Positions 42,261 through 51,398 of a DNA stretch of 64,000 bases are shown here, piece by piece. The first letter of the stretch is position 1, and each line of letters starts with the position of its first letter. The position numbers were made by a program, and so were the translations under genes. This stretch comes from Mesorhizobium sp. AR07 (GTDB taxonomy: Bacteria; Pseudomonadota; Alphaproteobacteria; Rhizobiales; Rhizobiaceae): positions 1,116,001-1,180,000 of the forward strand of contig NZ_CP080525.1 in assembly GCF_024746815.1 (NCBI RefSeq), written 5' to 3'. The notes under the pieces are model-generated. The model saw nothing but the letters and a program-made list of their open reading frames with translations. It had not been told where the DNA came from and ran no database searches.

Positions 42261-42845
42261 TCAGCCGTTCCACGGCCCCGAATAGTCGGCGTAAAGCTTA
42301 GCCGGATCGGGGCGCGGCCGCTCCGGCGCCGGGCCTGCATAGGAGCCGATATGGATGAAGCCAATGACGCGCTCCTGCGGTGCCAGCCCGAGCAGCGCCC
42401 TGCCCTCCGGCACATCCGAATACCAGTTGCTGATCATGTTGGTGCCATAGCCCAGTGCATTGGCTGATATCATCAGGTTCATCGCCGCCATGCCGCCTGA
42501 CAGGAACATCTCCCATTGTGGGATCTTTGGGTTCTCCCTGGGGATCGACACGACGCCGATCACCAGCGGTGCGCGCGAGAACCGCGCCAGTTCCTGGTTG
42601 CGGCGGCCCTCTGGCAAGGGTCCTTCCCGCTGCTCGGCAAGGGCTGCCAGTTTTTTGCCGATCTCGACGCGGGCGTCGCCGCGGTAGAGGACAAAGCGCC
42701 AGGGTTCGAGCCGGCCGTGATCGGGCACCCGCGAGGCGGCGGCGATCATCGTCGCGATCTCCGCATCGCTCGGCGCCGGCTCCTTCAAATCGAGGATCGG
42801 CGCTGAGTTTCGGGTCAGCAGGAAGTCGATGATCGGCGACGCCAT
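42261..42845 (-). CDS. Nitroreductase family protein
   Basis: A 194-residue FMN-dependent nitroreductase-like protein. The N-terminal RNSAPILDLKEPAPSDAEIA replaces the usual RRSxRxF pattern, so the FMN contacts are a variant. AAASRVPDHGRLEPWRFVLY contains the common P-x-H-x-x-x-x-PWRF element of the RutE/YdjA subgroup. GMAAMNLMISANALGYGTNM fits the second conserved helix. It likely uses NAD(P)H to reduce quinones or nitro-compounds; the physiological substrate is unknown. ATG 42845 is preferred over a further upstream in-frame ATG. Confidence 0.87.
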   Translation of the reverse strand: MASPIIDFLLTRNSAPILDLKEPAPSDAEIATMIAAASRVPDHGRLEPWRFVLYRGDARVEIGKKLAALAEQREGPLPEGRRNQELARFSRAPLVIGVVSIPRENPKIPQWEMFLSGGMAAMNLMISANALGYGTNMISNWYSDVPEGRALLGLAPQERVIGFIHIGSYAGPAPERPRPDPAKLYADYSGPWNG

Positions 42846-43002
42846 GGGCGCAAGTCTCCTAAACACTCTGTTTTGAGCTGAAGCGCACCATCGGGAATTC
42901 GGGCGGCTTGGGCAATGGCGCGGGGCGCGCCGGACGGAAGAGTCGTATCGAGCGGACTCTTAAGCCTTGAAATTGCCACCGCCATGGGCTTCAACGCAAG
43001 GC

Positions 43003-43968
43003 ATGTTTGAGGGGATACTGCGTCTTTTCCTGGTCTGGCTCGGCGCCCTGCTGTTCATGGCGCCGGTTTCGCTTGCCATGGCACAGAATGCGGATGGCGT
43101 CAGTGACCTGAAGCTTCCCGGAATTTCGAGCTATGCGACGCCGAAAAGCGAGACGCCGCTGGCGCTGAGTGGCGGCGGCGCCATCACACTGTCCGCCCAG
43201 TTGACCGATAAGGGCGCCGACATCACCCGCGGCATCGTCTGGCGGGTCTTCAAGCCCGAAGCCGTCAACGGCAAATTGCCCATGGTCGCCTCCGCACATG
43301 GCGGCACCGCCGTCTTCCAGCTCGAACCCGGCAGCTATCTGGTCCACGCCTCCTATGGCCGGGCCGGCGCCACCAAGCGCATCACCGTTGTCGGCAAGGA
43401 CGCCAAGCGCGAGAGCCTCGTGCTCGATGCCGGCGGCCTCAAGCTCGACGCCGTTCTGTCTGGCGGGGCGCGCATTCCACCGAAGAACCTGCGCTTCTCG
43501 ATCTATGAAGGCCACGCCGAGCCGAATGGCGACCGCGCGCTGATCATCCCCGATGTCGCGCCAAACAGCGTCGTGCGGCTCAACGCCGGCATTTACCATG
43601 TCGTCTCGACCTATGGTGCCGTCAACGCGGTCATCCGCTCCGACATCCGCGTCGAGGCTGGCAAGCTGACCGAAGCCACTGTCGAGCATCACGCCGCCGA
43701 GATAACGATGAAGCTGGTGCGCGAAACCGGCGGCGAGGCGATTGCCGATACATCCTGGTCGCTGCTTAACGATTCCGGCGATCCGATCAAGGAAACCGTT
43801 GGCGCCTTTGCCTCGATGGTGCTCGCCGAGGGCGATTACACCATCATCGCCAAGAACCGCGACCGCATCTACCAGAAGGATTTTACGGTCGTGGCCGGAC
43901 AGAACCAGGAAATCGAGGTTCTGGCCACCGAGGCGGCGGCGATCGACCCTGAAGAAGGTGCTGACTAA
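43003..43968 (+). CDS. Secreted protein of three similar beta-type modules
   Basis: A 321-residue protein with a signal peptide (LRLFLVWLGALLFMAPVSLA, cleavage near AMA-Q). The mature part has three modules of about 80-90 residues. Each starts with an alternating strand (ITLSAQLTDKGADIT, LKLDAVLSGGARIPP, ITMKLVRETGGEAIA) and has a later L-x-x-G-x-Y strand (FQLEPGSYLVHASYG, VRLNAGIYHVVSTYG, MVLAEGDYTIIAKNR) followed by an x-I/F-x-V-x-x-G segment. They look like carboxypeptidase-regulatory or Ig-like sandwiches. No family is named. ATG 43003 is preferred over the TTG at 42967. Confidence 0.75.
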   Translation: MFEGILRLFLVWLGALLFMAPVSLAMAQNADGVSDLKLPGISSYATPKSETPLALSGGGAITLSAQLTDKGADITRGIVWRVFKPEAVNGKLPMVASAHGGTAVFQLEPGSYLVHASYGRAGATKRITVVGKDAKRESLVLDAGGLKLDAVLSGGARIPPKNLRFSIYEGHAEPNGDRALIIPDVAPNSVVRLNAGIYHVVSTYGAVNAVIRSDIRVEAGKLTEATVEHHAAEITMKLVRETGGEAIADTSWSLLNDSGDPIKETVGAFASMVLAEGDYTIIAKNRDRIYQKDFTVVAGQNQEIEVLATEAAAIDPEEGAD

Positions 43969-43992
43969 CCCTCTACCGCGGGTTTGCTGATT

Positions 43993-44925
43993 TCAGGCCG
44001 CCAGCTTGGTCCGCGGCGGCAGAAACGGAATGCGGCGACGCGCCACGATGGGCGCCAGGTCGAAGACACCGCGATAGAGACGGTCGAGCAACGCCTTGCG
44101 ATCGCGCAGCGGCTCCAGCTCGTTCCAGCTCAGCACATCGCCGACGCGCACCTCGATCGCCTTGCCGGACAGCCGCGCGAATTCGCGGATAAGCAGCGAA
44201 GTGCGCAGCGTCAGCGAGGCCTTGCCGACGAATTTTGCCAGCCGGCCGTCGCTCTCGGCCATGTTCATCGGGCCGCTGACCAGATGGAACAGCCTGCCGT
44301 TCTGCCCGGAAAAATGCATCGGGATGACCGACGCCTTCGCATCCTGGACGAGACGGGCCGGAAACATCTTCCACGGCAGGTCGCGCGCCCGGCCGAAGCC
44401 CTTCGGTGCCGTGGCGACACCGCCGGCCGGAAACACCACGATGGTGACGCCTTCCTTCAACAGCCGCACCGCCTCGTGGCGCACTGCCATGTTGTTCTTC
44501 AGTGCGTCCTTGGTCTCGGAAAAATCGATCGGCAGCGAGTAGGGCTCCATCTCGCGGATCTTGAGCAGATCCTTGTGGATCATCACCCGGAACGGGCGCC
44601 CGAGCTGTTCTGCCAGCGAGAGCACGGCAATGCCGTCCCCGATGCCAAACGGATGGTTGGCGACGATGACCAGCGGCGTATCCGGCAATTGCGCGGGCGG
44701 CCATTGATCCGCGGTGCGCACCCGCACGTCGATCAGGTCGAGCATGCGGCTGAACACCCGCTCGCCGGTCGGCACCACCTGGCGGCGCCAGAAATCATAA
44801 AGCGCGGTGTAGCGGTCGCGGCCCGACAGGCCTTCGACCGAATGAATGAACCAGCGCGTCAGCGCCGGCTGGCGCGGATTGGCATAGGAAAGCTCGGGAA
44901 AGGACCGTTCGCGCAATTTGAGCAT
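43993..44925 (-). CDS. Lysophospholipid acyltransferase-like protein
   Basis: A 310-residue PlsC-type acyltransferase. The catalytic block is NHPFGIGDG (H-x4-D: His and Asp, four residues between), and the acceptor block is VVFPAGGVATAPKG. The N-terminal 85 residues are an extension without a clear membrane helix. It transfers an acyl group to a lysolipid or similar lipid acceptor at the inner membrane; the actual lipid is unknown. It starts about 50 bases from the terminator of thrS. Confidence 0.83.
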   Translation of the reverse strand: MLKLRERSFPELSYANPRQPALTRWFIHSVEGLSGRDRYTALYDFWRRQVVPTGERVFSRMLDLIDVRVRTADQWPPAQLPDTPLVIVANHPFGIGDGIAVLSLAEQLGRPFRVMIHKDLLKIREMEPYSLPIDFSETKDALKNNMAVRHEAVRLLKEGVTIVVFPAGGVATAPKGFGRARDLPWKMFPARLVQDAKASVIPMHFSGQNGRLFHLVSGPMNMAESDGRLAKFVGKASLTLRTSLLIREFARLSGKAIEVRVGDVLSWNELEPLRDRKALLDRLYRGVFDLAPIVARRRIPFLPPRTKLAA

Positions 44926-44960
44926 AGGGGCTCGTTACAAGGTCGGCGTGACAGGGATAT

Positions 44961-44990
44961 GAAAATGGCGGTGGATCGCTCCACCGCCAT
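44961..44990 (-). terminator. Rho-independent terminator of thrS
   Basis: ATGGCGGTGGA (44965-44975) pairs with TCCACCGCCAT (44980-44990) over 11 perfect pairs with a TCGC loop. On the minus strand the stem is followed by TTTC. It lies 20 bases after the thrS stop. Confidence 0.78.
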
Positions 44991-45009
44991 GCCGTCAGGA
45001 CTATGCGGA

Positions 45010-46986
45010 TCAGGCAGCGCGTTTGCGCCTGCGGTCGGGCGTGATCGCTTCTTCGGTCAATTGCGCGATCGCCTCGGCAAGGCCAAGCGATTCCTGGTCG
45101 CGCGAGCCCAGCCGGCGCATGTTGACCGTCTGCTCCTCCGCCTCGCGCTTGCCGCAGACGAGGATGACCGGAACCTTGGCCAGGCTGTGCTCGCGGACCT
45201 TGTAGTTGATCTTCTCGTTGCGCAGGTCCGCTTGCGCCAGCAGCCCGGCGGCCTTGAGCTTTGCCACCACCTCGGTCGCATAGTCGTCGGCGTCCGAAGT
45301 GATTGTCGCCACCACCACCTGCAGCGGCGCGAACCACAGCGGGAAGTGGCCGGAATAGTTCTCAATCAGGATGCCGAGAAAACGCTCCATCGAACCGCAG
45401 ATGGCGCGGTGCACCATGACAGGCTGCTTCTTCTCGGAATCCGAGCCGATGTAGAAGGCGCCAAACCGTTCCGGCAGATTGAAGTCGACCTGCGTCGTGC
45501 CACACTGCCACTCGCGGCCGATGGCATCCTTCAGCACATATTCGAACTTCGGCCCATAGAAGGCACCCTCGCCCGGATTGATCGAGGTCTTGATCCGGTT
45601 GCCGGACCGCGTCCTGATCGTCTCCAGCACGCTGCCCATGATCGCCTCGGCGTGGTCCCACGCCTCGTCGGTGCCGACGCGCTTGTCCGGTCGCGTCGAC
45701 AGCTTGACGCTGATTTCGTCGAAACCGAAATCGGCATAGGTCGAGAGGATCAGGTCGTTGATGCGCAGGCACTCCGACGCCAGCTGCTCCTCGGTGCAGA
45801 AGATATGCGCATCATCCTGCGTGAAGCCGCGCACGCGCATCAGTCCGTGCAGCGCGCCGGATGGTTCGTAGCGGTGCACATTGCCGAATTCCGCAAGCTT
45901 TACGGGCAGATCGCGATAAGACTTCAACCCGTGCTTGAAAATCTGCACGTGGCCCGGACAGTTCATCGGCTTCAGCGCGAAGACGCGATCATCATCGGTA
46001 TCGTCGCCGGCGACCGTCACCTTGAACATGGCGTCGCGGTACCAGCCCCAATGGCCTGAGGTCTCCCACAGGCTCTTGTCGAGCACCTGCGGCGCGTTGA
46101 CCTCCTGATAGCCCTGCTCGTCGAGGCGGCGGCGCATGTAGTTGACCAGGTTCTGGAACATCTTCCAGCCCTTGGCGTGCCAGAAGACGACGCCTGGTCC
46201 TTCTTCCTGGAAATGGAACAGGTCCATCTCGCGGCCGAGTTTTCTGTGATCGCGCTTCTCGGCTTCTTCCAGCATCGTCTGGTAAGAGTCGAGCTGCGCC
46301 TGGTCGGCCCAGGCGGTGCCGTAGATGCGCGTCAGCATCGGGTTGCTGCTGTCGCCGCGCCAATAGGCGCCGGCAACCTTCATCAGCTTGAAGGCGTTGC
46401 CGATCTGACCGGTCGAGGCCATATGCGGGCCACGGCAGAGGTCGAACCAGTCGCCTTGAGCGTAGATCTTGAGATCCTGGTCCTCGGGAATGGCGTCGAT
46501 CAGTTCCAGCTTGTAGCGCTCGCCCTTGTCGGCAAACACTTTTTTCGCCCGGTCGCGCGACCAGACTTCCTTGGTGAACGGCTTGTTGCGCGCGATGATC
46601 TCGCGCATCTTCCTCTCGATCACCGGGAAATCGTCAGGCGTAAACGGCTCGTTGCGGGCGAAGTCATAGTAGAAGCCGTTCTCGATCACCGGTCCGATGG
46701 TCACCTGCGTCCCCGGCCACAATTCCTGCACGGCTTCCGCCAGCACGTGTGCAGTGTCGTGGCGAATGAGCTCCAGCGCGCGCGGGTCGTCACGGGTGAC
46801 GATCTCGACCTTGCCGGACTTGCCCAGTGGGTCGGAAAGGTCGCGCACGACGCCGTCGATGCTGTAGGCGACCGCTTTCTTGGCCAGCGATTTCGAGATC
46901 GATTCGGCAAGGCCGGCACCGGTCATCGCCGCGTCGTATTCGCGGACGGAGCCATCGGGAAATGTCAGGGAAACGGAATTCAGCAC
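45010..46986 (-). CDS. thrS: Threonyl-tRNA synthetase
   Basis: A 658-residue class II synthetase. It has an N-terminal TGS domain ([20 protein letters not shown]), a second editing domain containing [20 protein letters not shown], and the catalytic core with [20 protein letters not shown] (zinc ligand cysteine and histidine) and [20 protein letters not shown]. The C-terminal anticodon domain ends in a basic tail. It starts with GTG at 46986, supported by AGGAG six bases upstream. Family A repeat copy 4 lies 45 bases before its start. Confidence 0.96.
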   Translation of the reverse strand: MLNSVSLTFPDGSVREYDAAMTGAGLAESISKSLAKKAVAYSIDGVVRDLSDPLGKSGKVEIVTRDDPRALELIRHDTAHVLAEAVQELWPGTQVTIGPVIENGFYYDFARNEPFTPDDFPVIERKMREIIARNKPFTKEVWSRDRAKKVFADKGERYKLELIDAIPEDQDLKIYAQGDWFDLCRGPHMASTGQIGNAFKLMKVAGAYWRGDSSNPMLTRIYGTAWADQAQLDSYQTMLEEAEKRDHRKLGREMDLFHFQEEGPGVVFWHAKGWKMFQNLVNYMRRRLDEQGYQEVNAPQVLDKSLWETSGHWGWYRDAMFKVTVAGDDTDDDRVFALKPMNCPGHVQIFKHGLKSYRDLPVKLAEFGNVHRYEPSGALHGLMRVRGFTQDDAHIFCTEEQLASECLRINDLILSTYADFGFDEISVKLSTRPDKRVGTDEAWDHAEAIMGSVLETIRTRSGNRIKTSINPGEGAFYGPKFEYVLKDAIGREWQCGTTQVDFNLPERFGAFYIGSDSEKKQPVMVHRAICGSMERFLGILIENYSGHFPLWFAPLQVVVATITSDADDYATEVVAKLKAAGLLAQADLRNEKINYKVREHSLAKVPVILVCGKREAEEQTVNMRRLGSRDQESLGLAEAIAQLTEEAITPDRRRKRAA

Positions 46987-47030
46987 GTGTATCTCCTATC
47001 CAGTCCCGCAAACGAGCGCGGGTGGTTAAA

Positions 47031-47079
47031 ATGCATGTCGCCCAAAAGTGTGTGGCGGTTTTGGGGTTACGACATGCAT
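47031..47079. repeat. Family A palindromic repeat, copy 4
   Basis: ATGCATGTCG (47031-47040) pairs with CGACATGCAT ending at 47079 around CGCCCAAAAG facing TTTTGGGG. The second tail hairpin is absent. It lies in the 178-base gap between the beta-lactamase stop and the thrS start, both on the minus strand, so it may be part of the thrS leader RNA. Confidence 0.85.
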
Positions 47080-47164
47080 AAGTAAAAGCCGGATGCGTCC
47101 GGCAACGGGCGTCTTTTATGAGCAGATTCCGCCGCCGTAAAGCCCGGCTTCAGCTATCAGGCGT

Positions 47165-47992
47165 TCATTTGACGAGCTGCGGCAGATCCTTCAGGAAGCT
47201 TGCCCGCGTCTTGAGGCCCTTCGGCATGTCGGTTCGGCTGGTGTCGACCACAAGACGCGCAAAGACGATCTGGTGGCCGTCCTTTTGCGCCCAGCCAACG
47301 AACCAGCCGAGCGAACGCTTGTCCTGGATTTTGTCGGCCTCGTTGCGCAACCCGGTGCTGCCAGTCTTGCCTTGCACCGTCCAGTCCCCTGCCTTGAAGG
47401 TCGGAATGATGGCGTTGGTCATATCGTAGGCCTTGGCCGAGACCGGCAGCTTGCGGGCAAGCAGCTTGCGCAGGAAATCGACCTGCTCGACCGGCGTGAT
47501 CTTGAGCGAGGAGTTCACCCAGGACTGGGTCAGGCCGTCATTCTTGCCGGGATTGCCGGAAACATCGGCGTTGCCGTAGCCGAATTTCGAGACATAACCG
47601 GCAAGGCTCTCCGACCCAAGCCGGCGGGCGATTTCCCGGGAGAACCAGAGGATCGAATCCTTTTCCCAGATCGTCGGATCGACGGTCTTTTGATCCCGCT
47701 TCACCGCGTTGAATTCGGGCTTGTAGTCCCATGCCGGCGTGTGCTCGTCGCTCAGGATTCCAGCATCGTAGCCGATCAGCGACAGTGGCACCTTGAACGT
47801 CGAGGCCGGGCTGAACCTCTGGTCGCACACACCATCCTGGTAGAGCGTCTTGCCGCTCGCTGCATCAAGGATCAGCGTGCATTCGACGTCCTTCAGCGGC
47901 GCCGATTGCGCGCGCATCGGAAATCCCAGCAGCCAGGCGAGCAGGAACAGGATGCCGGCAAAGATGAAGGGAAGACGGTCGAAATTACGCAT
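47165..47992 (-). CDS. Class D (OXA-type) beta-lactamase
   Basis: A 275-residue serine beta-lactamase. After a signal peptide (LPFIFAGILFLLAWLLGFPM) come the active-site Ser64-Thr-Phe-Lys67 in SPASTFKVPL, KDSILWFSREIARRLG carrying the second-motif serine (Ser113), Tyr139-Gly140-Asn141 in SKFGYGNADVSG, and Lys209-Thr210-Gly211 in VQGKTGSTG. The spacing is that of class D enzymes. It should hydrolyse beta-lactams in the periplasm. ATG 47992 is chosen because upstream codons in the open frame have no signal-peptide character. No resistance cassette or mobile element is nearby, so it looks intrinsic. Confidence 0.9.
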   Translation of the reverse strand: MRNFDRLPFIFAGILFLLAWLLGFPMRAQSAPLKDVECTLILDAASGKTLYQDGVCDQRFSPASTFKVPLSLIGYDAGILSDEHTPAWDYKPEFNAVKRDQKTVDPTIWEKDSILWFSREIARRLGSESLAGYVSKFGYGNADVSGNPGKNDGLTQSWVNSSLKITPVEQVDFLRKLLARKLPVSAKAYDMTNAIIPTFKAGDWTVQGKTGSTGLRNEADKIQDKRSLGWFVGWAQKDGHQIVFARLVVDTSRTDMPKGLKTRASFLKDLPQLVK

Positions 47993-48393
47993 TTTTCTGC
48001 TCGCTCCAGAAGGGGTTCGCGAGCGGCTTAGCGAGGTCTCTTGTCTCGATTTTGTCTCAAATGCGCAGTCTTTGTGCAGGCTGGCGTTAACCCTACCGGA
48101 TCGTAAACACAGCCTAGAGGATGACCGGCCTTCGAACGGGCTTGCGCGGCTGTGGATCAGGTTCTGAAGCGCTTTTGGTGACCTGACCGGAGTTGGTCGG
48201 GTTTTCATTCATAGCTTTCGGCGCGTCGCGCGGCTGCGGCGTTGTTCCGAGAAATTGGGGCAGTAACCCATCGCCCCGTTTTGCAGCGTGGATGTGAATG
48301 GCAAGAAGCAGCGACATCATGGCAAACCTCATATCCTGGAGGTCTCAGTGTCGCCTCGGCCCGCAGGCGTCGCCACCCGTTTCCGGACTATCT
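47993..48393. other. 401-base gap with no supported gene
   Basis: Open frames here are short and contradict each other on the two strands. The right edge would hold the yidD 3' end and the left edge the beta-lactamase promoter. I see no strong hairpin, repeat or ribosome site that supports a gene. Confidence 0.6.
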
Positions 48394-48768
48394 TCAGCTG
48401 TTGGCTTTGCCGCCCTTTCTGCCGATTTGCCAGTACAGCCACGGCATGAACCAGACATAGCGATCCGCCAGCACCTCCGGCACGCGGTCGATGCCATGGG
48501 TGCCGAATGGCCCGCAGCGCAGAACGCGAAAGAGCCCCATCCAGCCGCCGGCCCACAAGCCATGGCGGGCGATCGCTTCATGCGCATATTCCGAACAGGT
48601 CGGCAAGTGCCGGCAGGAATTGCCGACAAAGCCGGACAGCGTCAGCTGATAAAGGCGCACGAGCGACGTGCCAAGGAGCCGGCCGGGCGTCTTGCGCCAC
48701 GGGCCGGGCCAGTTGCGCCCGCGCCTCGGTGGTCCGGCGACATGCGCATGCCCGTGCTGATCGCTCAC
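48394..48768 (-). CDS. yidD: Membrane protein insertion efficiency factor YidD
   Basis: A 124-residue member of the YidD family, a small protein that helps YidC insert inner-membrane proteins. The family core is present as VRLYQLTLSGFVGNSCRHLP, then TCSEYAHEAIARHGLWAGGW, RVLRCGPFGTHGIDRVPE. It has an extra basic N-terminus of about 40 residues. GTG 48768 is selected because GGAG lies six bases upstream; a TTG eight codons earlier is possible. The usual rnpA-yidC neighbours are absent, so the gene is isolated. Confidence 0.9.
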   Translation of the reverse strand: MSDQHGHAHVAGPPRRGRNWPGPWRKTPGRLLGTSLVRLYQLTLSGFVGNSCRHLPTCSEYAHEAIARHGLWAGGWMGLFRVLRCGPFGTHGIDRVPEVLADRYVWFMPWLYWQIGRKGGKANS

Positions 48769-48851
48769 CGCTTTCTCCGTCTCGCGTTCCAACGCGATAG
48801 ATGTGAGCTTCTACCGGCGAACGCAATCCCCACCCCCTACCCTCCATGTCG

Positions 48852-49010
48852 TCACGGGCGGGAATGGCGAAACGGCTGTCTGTCTGTCGAAGGGGTCCAG
48901 CGGCCAGGACTGGCCGGCTCTTCACGGCGCTTCGCCTGCTGTCTATCGTCATGCCTTTGAAACGTTGCGATCCGCATGACATCGCCAAAGATGCTCAGGA
49001 ACTGGATCAT
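48852..49010 (-). CDS. Possible 52-residue protein divergent from a LysR gene
   Basis: ATG 49010 is preceded by AAAGGAGACACGACA, an excellent ribosome site for so short a frame. The product starts MIQFLSIFGDVMRIATFQRH and ends in an Arg/Pro-rich tail (FRHSRP). No family is recognised. It lies 86 bases from, and divergent to, the LysR gene, the common place for a LysR target. It may be real, or the 3' part may be a decayed longer gene. Confidence 0.45.
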   Translation of the reverse strand: MIQFLSIFGDVMRIATFQRHDDRQQAKRREEPASPGRWTPSTDRQPFRHSRP

Positions 49011-49067
49011 TGTCGTGTCTCCTTTGACACGGATTAGACCGCCGCTGGCCTTCGCCTTCAAACGAGT

Positions 49068-49088
49068 ATAATTTCCACTTCGGATAAT
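49068..49088. promoter_or_regulatory. Possible LysR-type operator
   Basis: ATAAT at 49068-49072 and ATAAT at 49084-49088 are separated by exactly 11 bases, fitting the T-N11-A LysR consensus. The site lies just before the lysR start and in the divergent gap to the small gene. Confidence 0.4.
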
Positions 49089-49096
49089 CTGAGGTT

Positions 49097-50020
49097 ATGC
49101 GAATGAAGCGCGGGCGCCTGCCGCTGACGGCATTGAGGAGCTTCGAGGTGGCGGGCCGGCACCTGAGCTTCAGCAGGGCCGCCGAGGAGCTTTTCGTCTC
49201 GCAGGCGGCAATCAGCCGGCAGATCCGCGAGCTCGAAATCTTCCTGCGCCAGCCTTTGTTCGAACGTCACCATCGTCGCGTCGAACTGACCGACACCGGC
49301 CGGCGTCTGCTGGACCAGCTCGTCAGAAGTTTCGACACCATCGACAGACTGCTTTCGGAGTTGGTCGCCGTGCCGGCACAGTCCGTGGTTCGCGTCAGTG
49401 TCGAACCCTCCCTCGCATCCGTTTGGTTGGTACCCCGGCTCAATCGGTTTCGTGAATTGCGGCCAGATATCGACGTCTCTCTCGAAGTCGATCCAAGACT
49501 GATCGAGTTCCGAGGCGATCAGCCCGAACTTGCCTTGCGCTTCAGCGCGCATGCCACCTCATGGCCGCGCGCCGAGGCCGAGCGGCTTGCCTCGACAGTC
49601 GATTCACCGGTGCTGTCGCCGGCGCTGCTCGCTTCAGGCCCTGCCCTCGAGAGGCCGAGTGATCTTGGTCGCTACACGCTTTTGCACGAGGAAAACCGTC
49701 AGGGTTGGGCGCGCTGGTTCGAAGCGGCTGGCGTGCCCGCCGACGCCATACCCGCGCGCGGTCCCATGCTGGCGGATGCATCGCTTTCAAAGCAAGCCGC
49801 CCTGCTCGGACACGGCGTGGCACTGGGCGATCTCTTGCAGATCGGTGGGGAAATCGCATCCGGCGCGCTGATCAAGCCGTTCGACATCGACGTCGCATCC
49901 GGCACCTATTGGCTGGTGGCCAGGAGCTTGCACGATCTCTCGGAGCCGGCCGCAGCCTTCGCCGACTGGCTGAGAAGCGAATTTGCCGAAAGCAGACGGG
50001 CGCTGGAAGCGCAGGCTTAA
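49097..50020 (+). CDS. LysR family transcriptional regulator (GcvA-like)
   Basis: A 307-residue LysR regulator. The N-terminal HTH is RLPLTALRSFEVAGRHLSFS with RAAEELFVSQAAISRQIREL, and LFERHHRRVELTDTGRRLL completes the wing and linker. The C-terminal effector domain ends WLRSEFAESRRALEAQA. LPLTALRSFEVAGRHLSF is typical of the GcvA subgroup, but the glycine operon of this window is far away, so the name is not assigned. ATG 49103 is an alternative start. Confidence 0.9.
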   Translation: MRMKRGRLPLTALRSFEVAGRHLSFSRAAEELFVSQAAISRQIRELEIFLRQPLFERHHRRVELTDTGRRLLDQLVRSFDTIDRLLSELVAVPAQSVVRVSVEPSLASVWLVPRLNRFRELRPDIDVSLEVDPRLIEFRGDQPELALRFSAHATSWPRAEAERLASTVDSPVLSPALLASGPALERPSDLGRYTLLHEENRQGWARWFEAAGVPADAIPARGPMLADASLSKQAALLGHGVALGDLLQIGGEIASGALIKPFDIDVASGTYWLVARSLHDLSEPAAAFADWLRSEFAESRRALEAQA

Positions 50021-50042
50021 GCCCGCTCCTGATACTTTGCCT

Positions 50043-50489
50043 TCAGGCCGCTTCTTCGGCGCGCTTCTTCTCGATCTGGCCGATGGCATCGACCACGGCG
50101 TCGAAGGTCAGCATGGTCGAGGCATGCCGCGCCTTGTAGTCGCGCACCGGCTCCAGATATTTCAGGTCCTCGAAGCGGCCGTCGGGCGGGGCGCCATTTT
50201 CCTTCAGCATCTTCAGCATGGTGTCGCGCACCGCGCGCAGTTCTTCGGCATTCGCGCCGACGACATGCCGCGCCATGATCGAGGATGAAGCCTGGCCGAG
50301 CGCACAGGCCTTCACGTCGTGAGCAAAGTCGGTGACCACCCCGTCCTGCATCTTGAGGTCGACGGTAACGGTCGAGCCGCACAGCTTGGAATGCGCCTTT
50401 GCCGTCGCGTCAGGATGATCGAGCCGGCCGATGCGGGCGATGTTTCCGGCAAAACCGAGAATTTTCGCATTGTAGACGTCGTCGATCAT
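50043..50489 (-). CDS. NifU/SufU-like iron-sulfur scaffold protein
   Basis: A 148-residue U-type scaffold that would build Fe-S clusters. [20 protein letters not shown] at the N-terminus and [15 protein letters not shown] are family marks. Two of the usual three cysteines are present (Cys37 in KLCGSTVTV and Cys62 in KACALG). The third position is Ser124 (RHASTML), and the Asp that normally follows the first Cys-Gly is Ser39. It may carry clusters in a modified way, or belong to a non-scaffold branch. ATG 50489 lies 237 bases from folE, divergently. Confidence 0.83.
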   Translation of the reverse strand: MIDDVYNAKILGFAGNIARIGRLDHPDATAKAHSKLCGSTVTVDLKMQDGVVTDFAHDVKACALGQASSSIMARHVVGANAEELRAVRDTMLKMLKENGAPPDGRFEDLKYLEPVRDYKARHASTMLTFDAVVDAIGQIEKKRAEEAA

Positions 50490-50726
50490 TATTTTCCAAT
50501 CCGTCGCCGCCAAGCGAACAGCGATTGCCGCTGCCGTGTCTTCCTTTCGCTCGGCATGACCATATATAATGCTGGCAGTCCGGTATCGACAAGACAACGA
50601 AGCCAGTGTCCTTGCCGGGAAGTTCACGCCGCTTACGGGGCTGGAAACGGGCGAGTTTCCGACACCGAAAGGTCGTGGTCCGTTCAACTCGTTCCTCCGC
50701 AGAGAGGAACTACGGGAGACGCCTTT

Positions 50727-51362
50727 ATGGATGCCGTCATCAAGAAACTCATGCCTCAGTCAGCCTATATGGACAAGCCTGTCACCGACCGGCCGAGTGA
50801 AGCTGAAGTCGAGGCCGCCGTGCATACGCTCTTGCGCTGGACCGGCGACAATCCGGACCGCGAAGGGCTGGTCGACACGCCGAAGCGGGTCGCCAAGGCC
50901 TTTCGCGAAATGTTCGGCGGCTACGACATGTGCCCGGCCGACGAACTCGGCCGCACCTTCGAGGAGGTCGCCGGCTATGACGACCTGGTCATCGTCAAGG
51001 ACATCACATTCCACTCGCATTGCGAGCACCACATGGTGCCGATCATTGGCAAGGCGCATGTCGGTTACCTGCCGGATGGCAAGGTCGTCGGCCTGTCCAA
51101 GATCGCGCGCGTCGTCGATATCTTCGCCCACCGCCTGCAGACGCAGGAGGCCCTGACCGCGCAGATCGCCGGCGTCATCCAGGATGTGCTCAATCCGCGC
51201 GGCGTCGCCGTCATGATCGAGGCCGAGCACATGTGCATGGCCATGCGCGGCATCCGCAAACAGGGCTCCACCACGCTGACCTCGACTTTCACCGGCGTCT
51301 TCAAGGACACGCCGGAAGAGCAGGTCCGTTTCGTCACCATGGTGCGCGGCGGCGGGGTCTGA
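50727..51362 (+). CDS. folE: GTP cyclohydrolase I
   Basis: A 211-residue GTP cyclohydrolase that makes dihydroneopterin triphosphate, the first step of folate synthesis. It has [20 protein letters not shown] with the zinc cysteine and histidine, [30 protein letters not shown] and [20 protein letters not shown] with the second zinc cysteine. The start ATG 50727 has GGGAGA upstream. It is followed 36 bases later by hisI, so they may share a transcript. Confidence 0.95.
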   Translation: MDAVIKKLMPQSAYMDKPVTDRPSEAEVEAAVHTLLRWTGDNPDREGLVDTPKRVAKAFREMFGGYDMCPADELGRTFEEVAGYDDLVIVKDITFHSHCEHHMVPIIGKAHVGYLPDGKVVGLSKIARVVDIFAHRLQTQEALTAQIAGVIQDVLNPRGVAVMIEAEHMCMAMRGIRKQGSTTLTSTFTGVFKDTPEEQVRFVTMVRGGGV

Positions 51363-51398
51363 CCGGCTCTCGCCGGCCACTAAAAGCAAGGACCGGCG

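Noticed and set aside
43984..46059. A 691-codon plus-strand frame opposite the acyltransferase and thrS
   Set aside because: It spans two real genes and their terminator on the other strand, and its product looks like random GC-rich translation.
48114..48332. A 72-codon minus-strand frame in the gap between the beta-lactamase and yidD
   Set aside because: Weak ribosome site, no hydrophobic or domain pattern beyond a short N-terminus, and a competing frame on the other strand.
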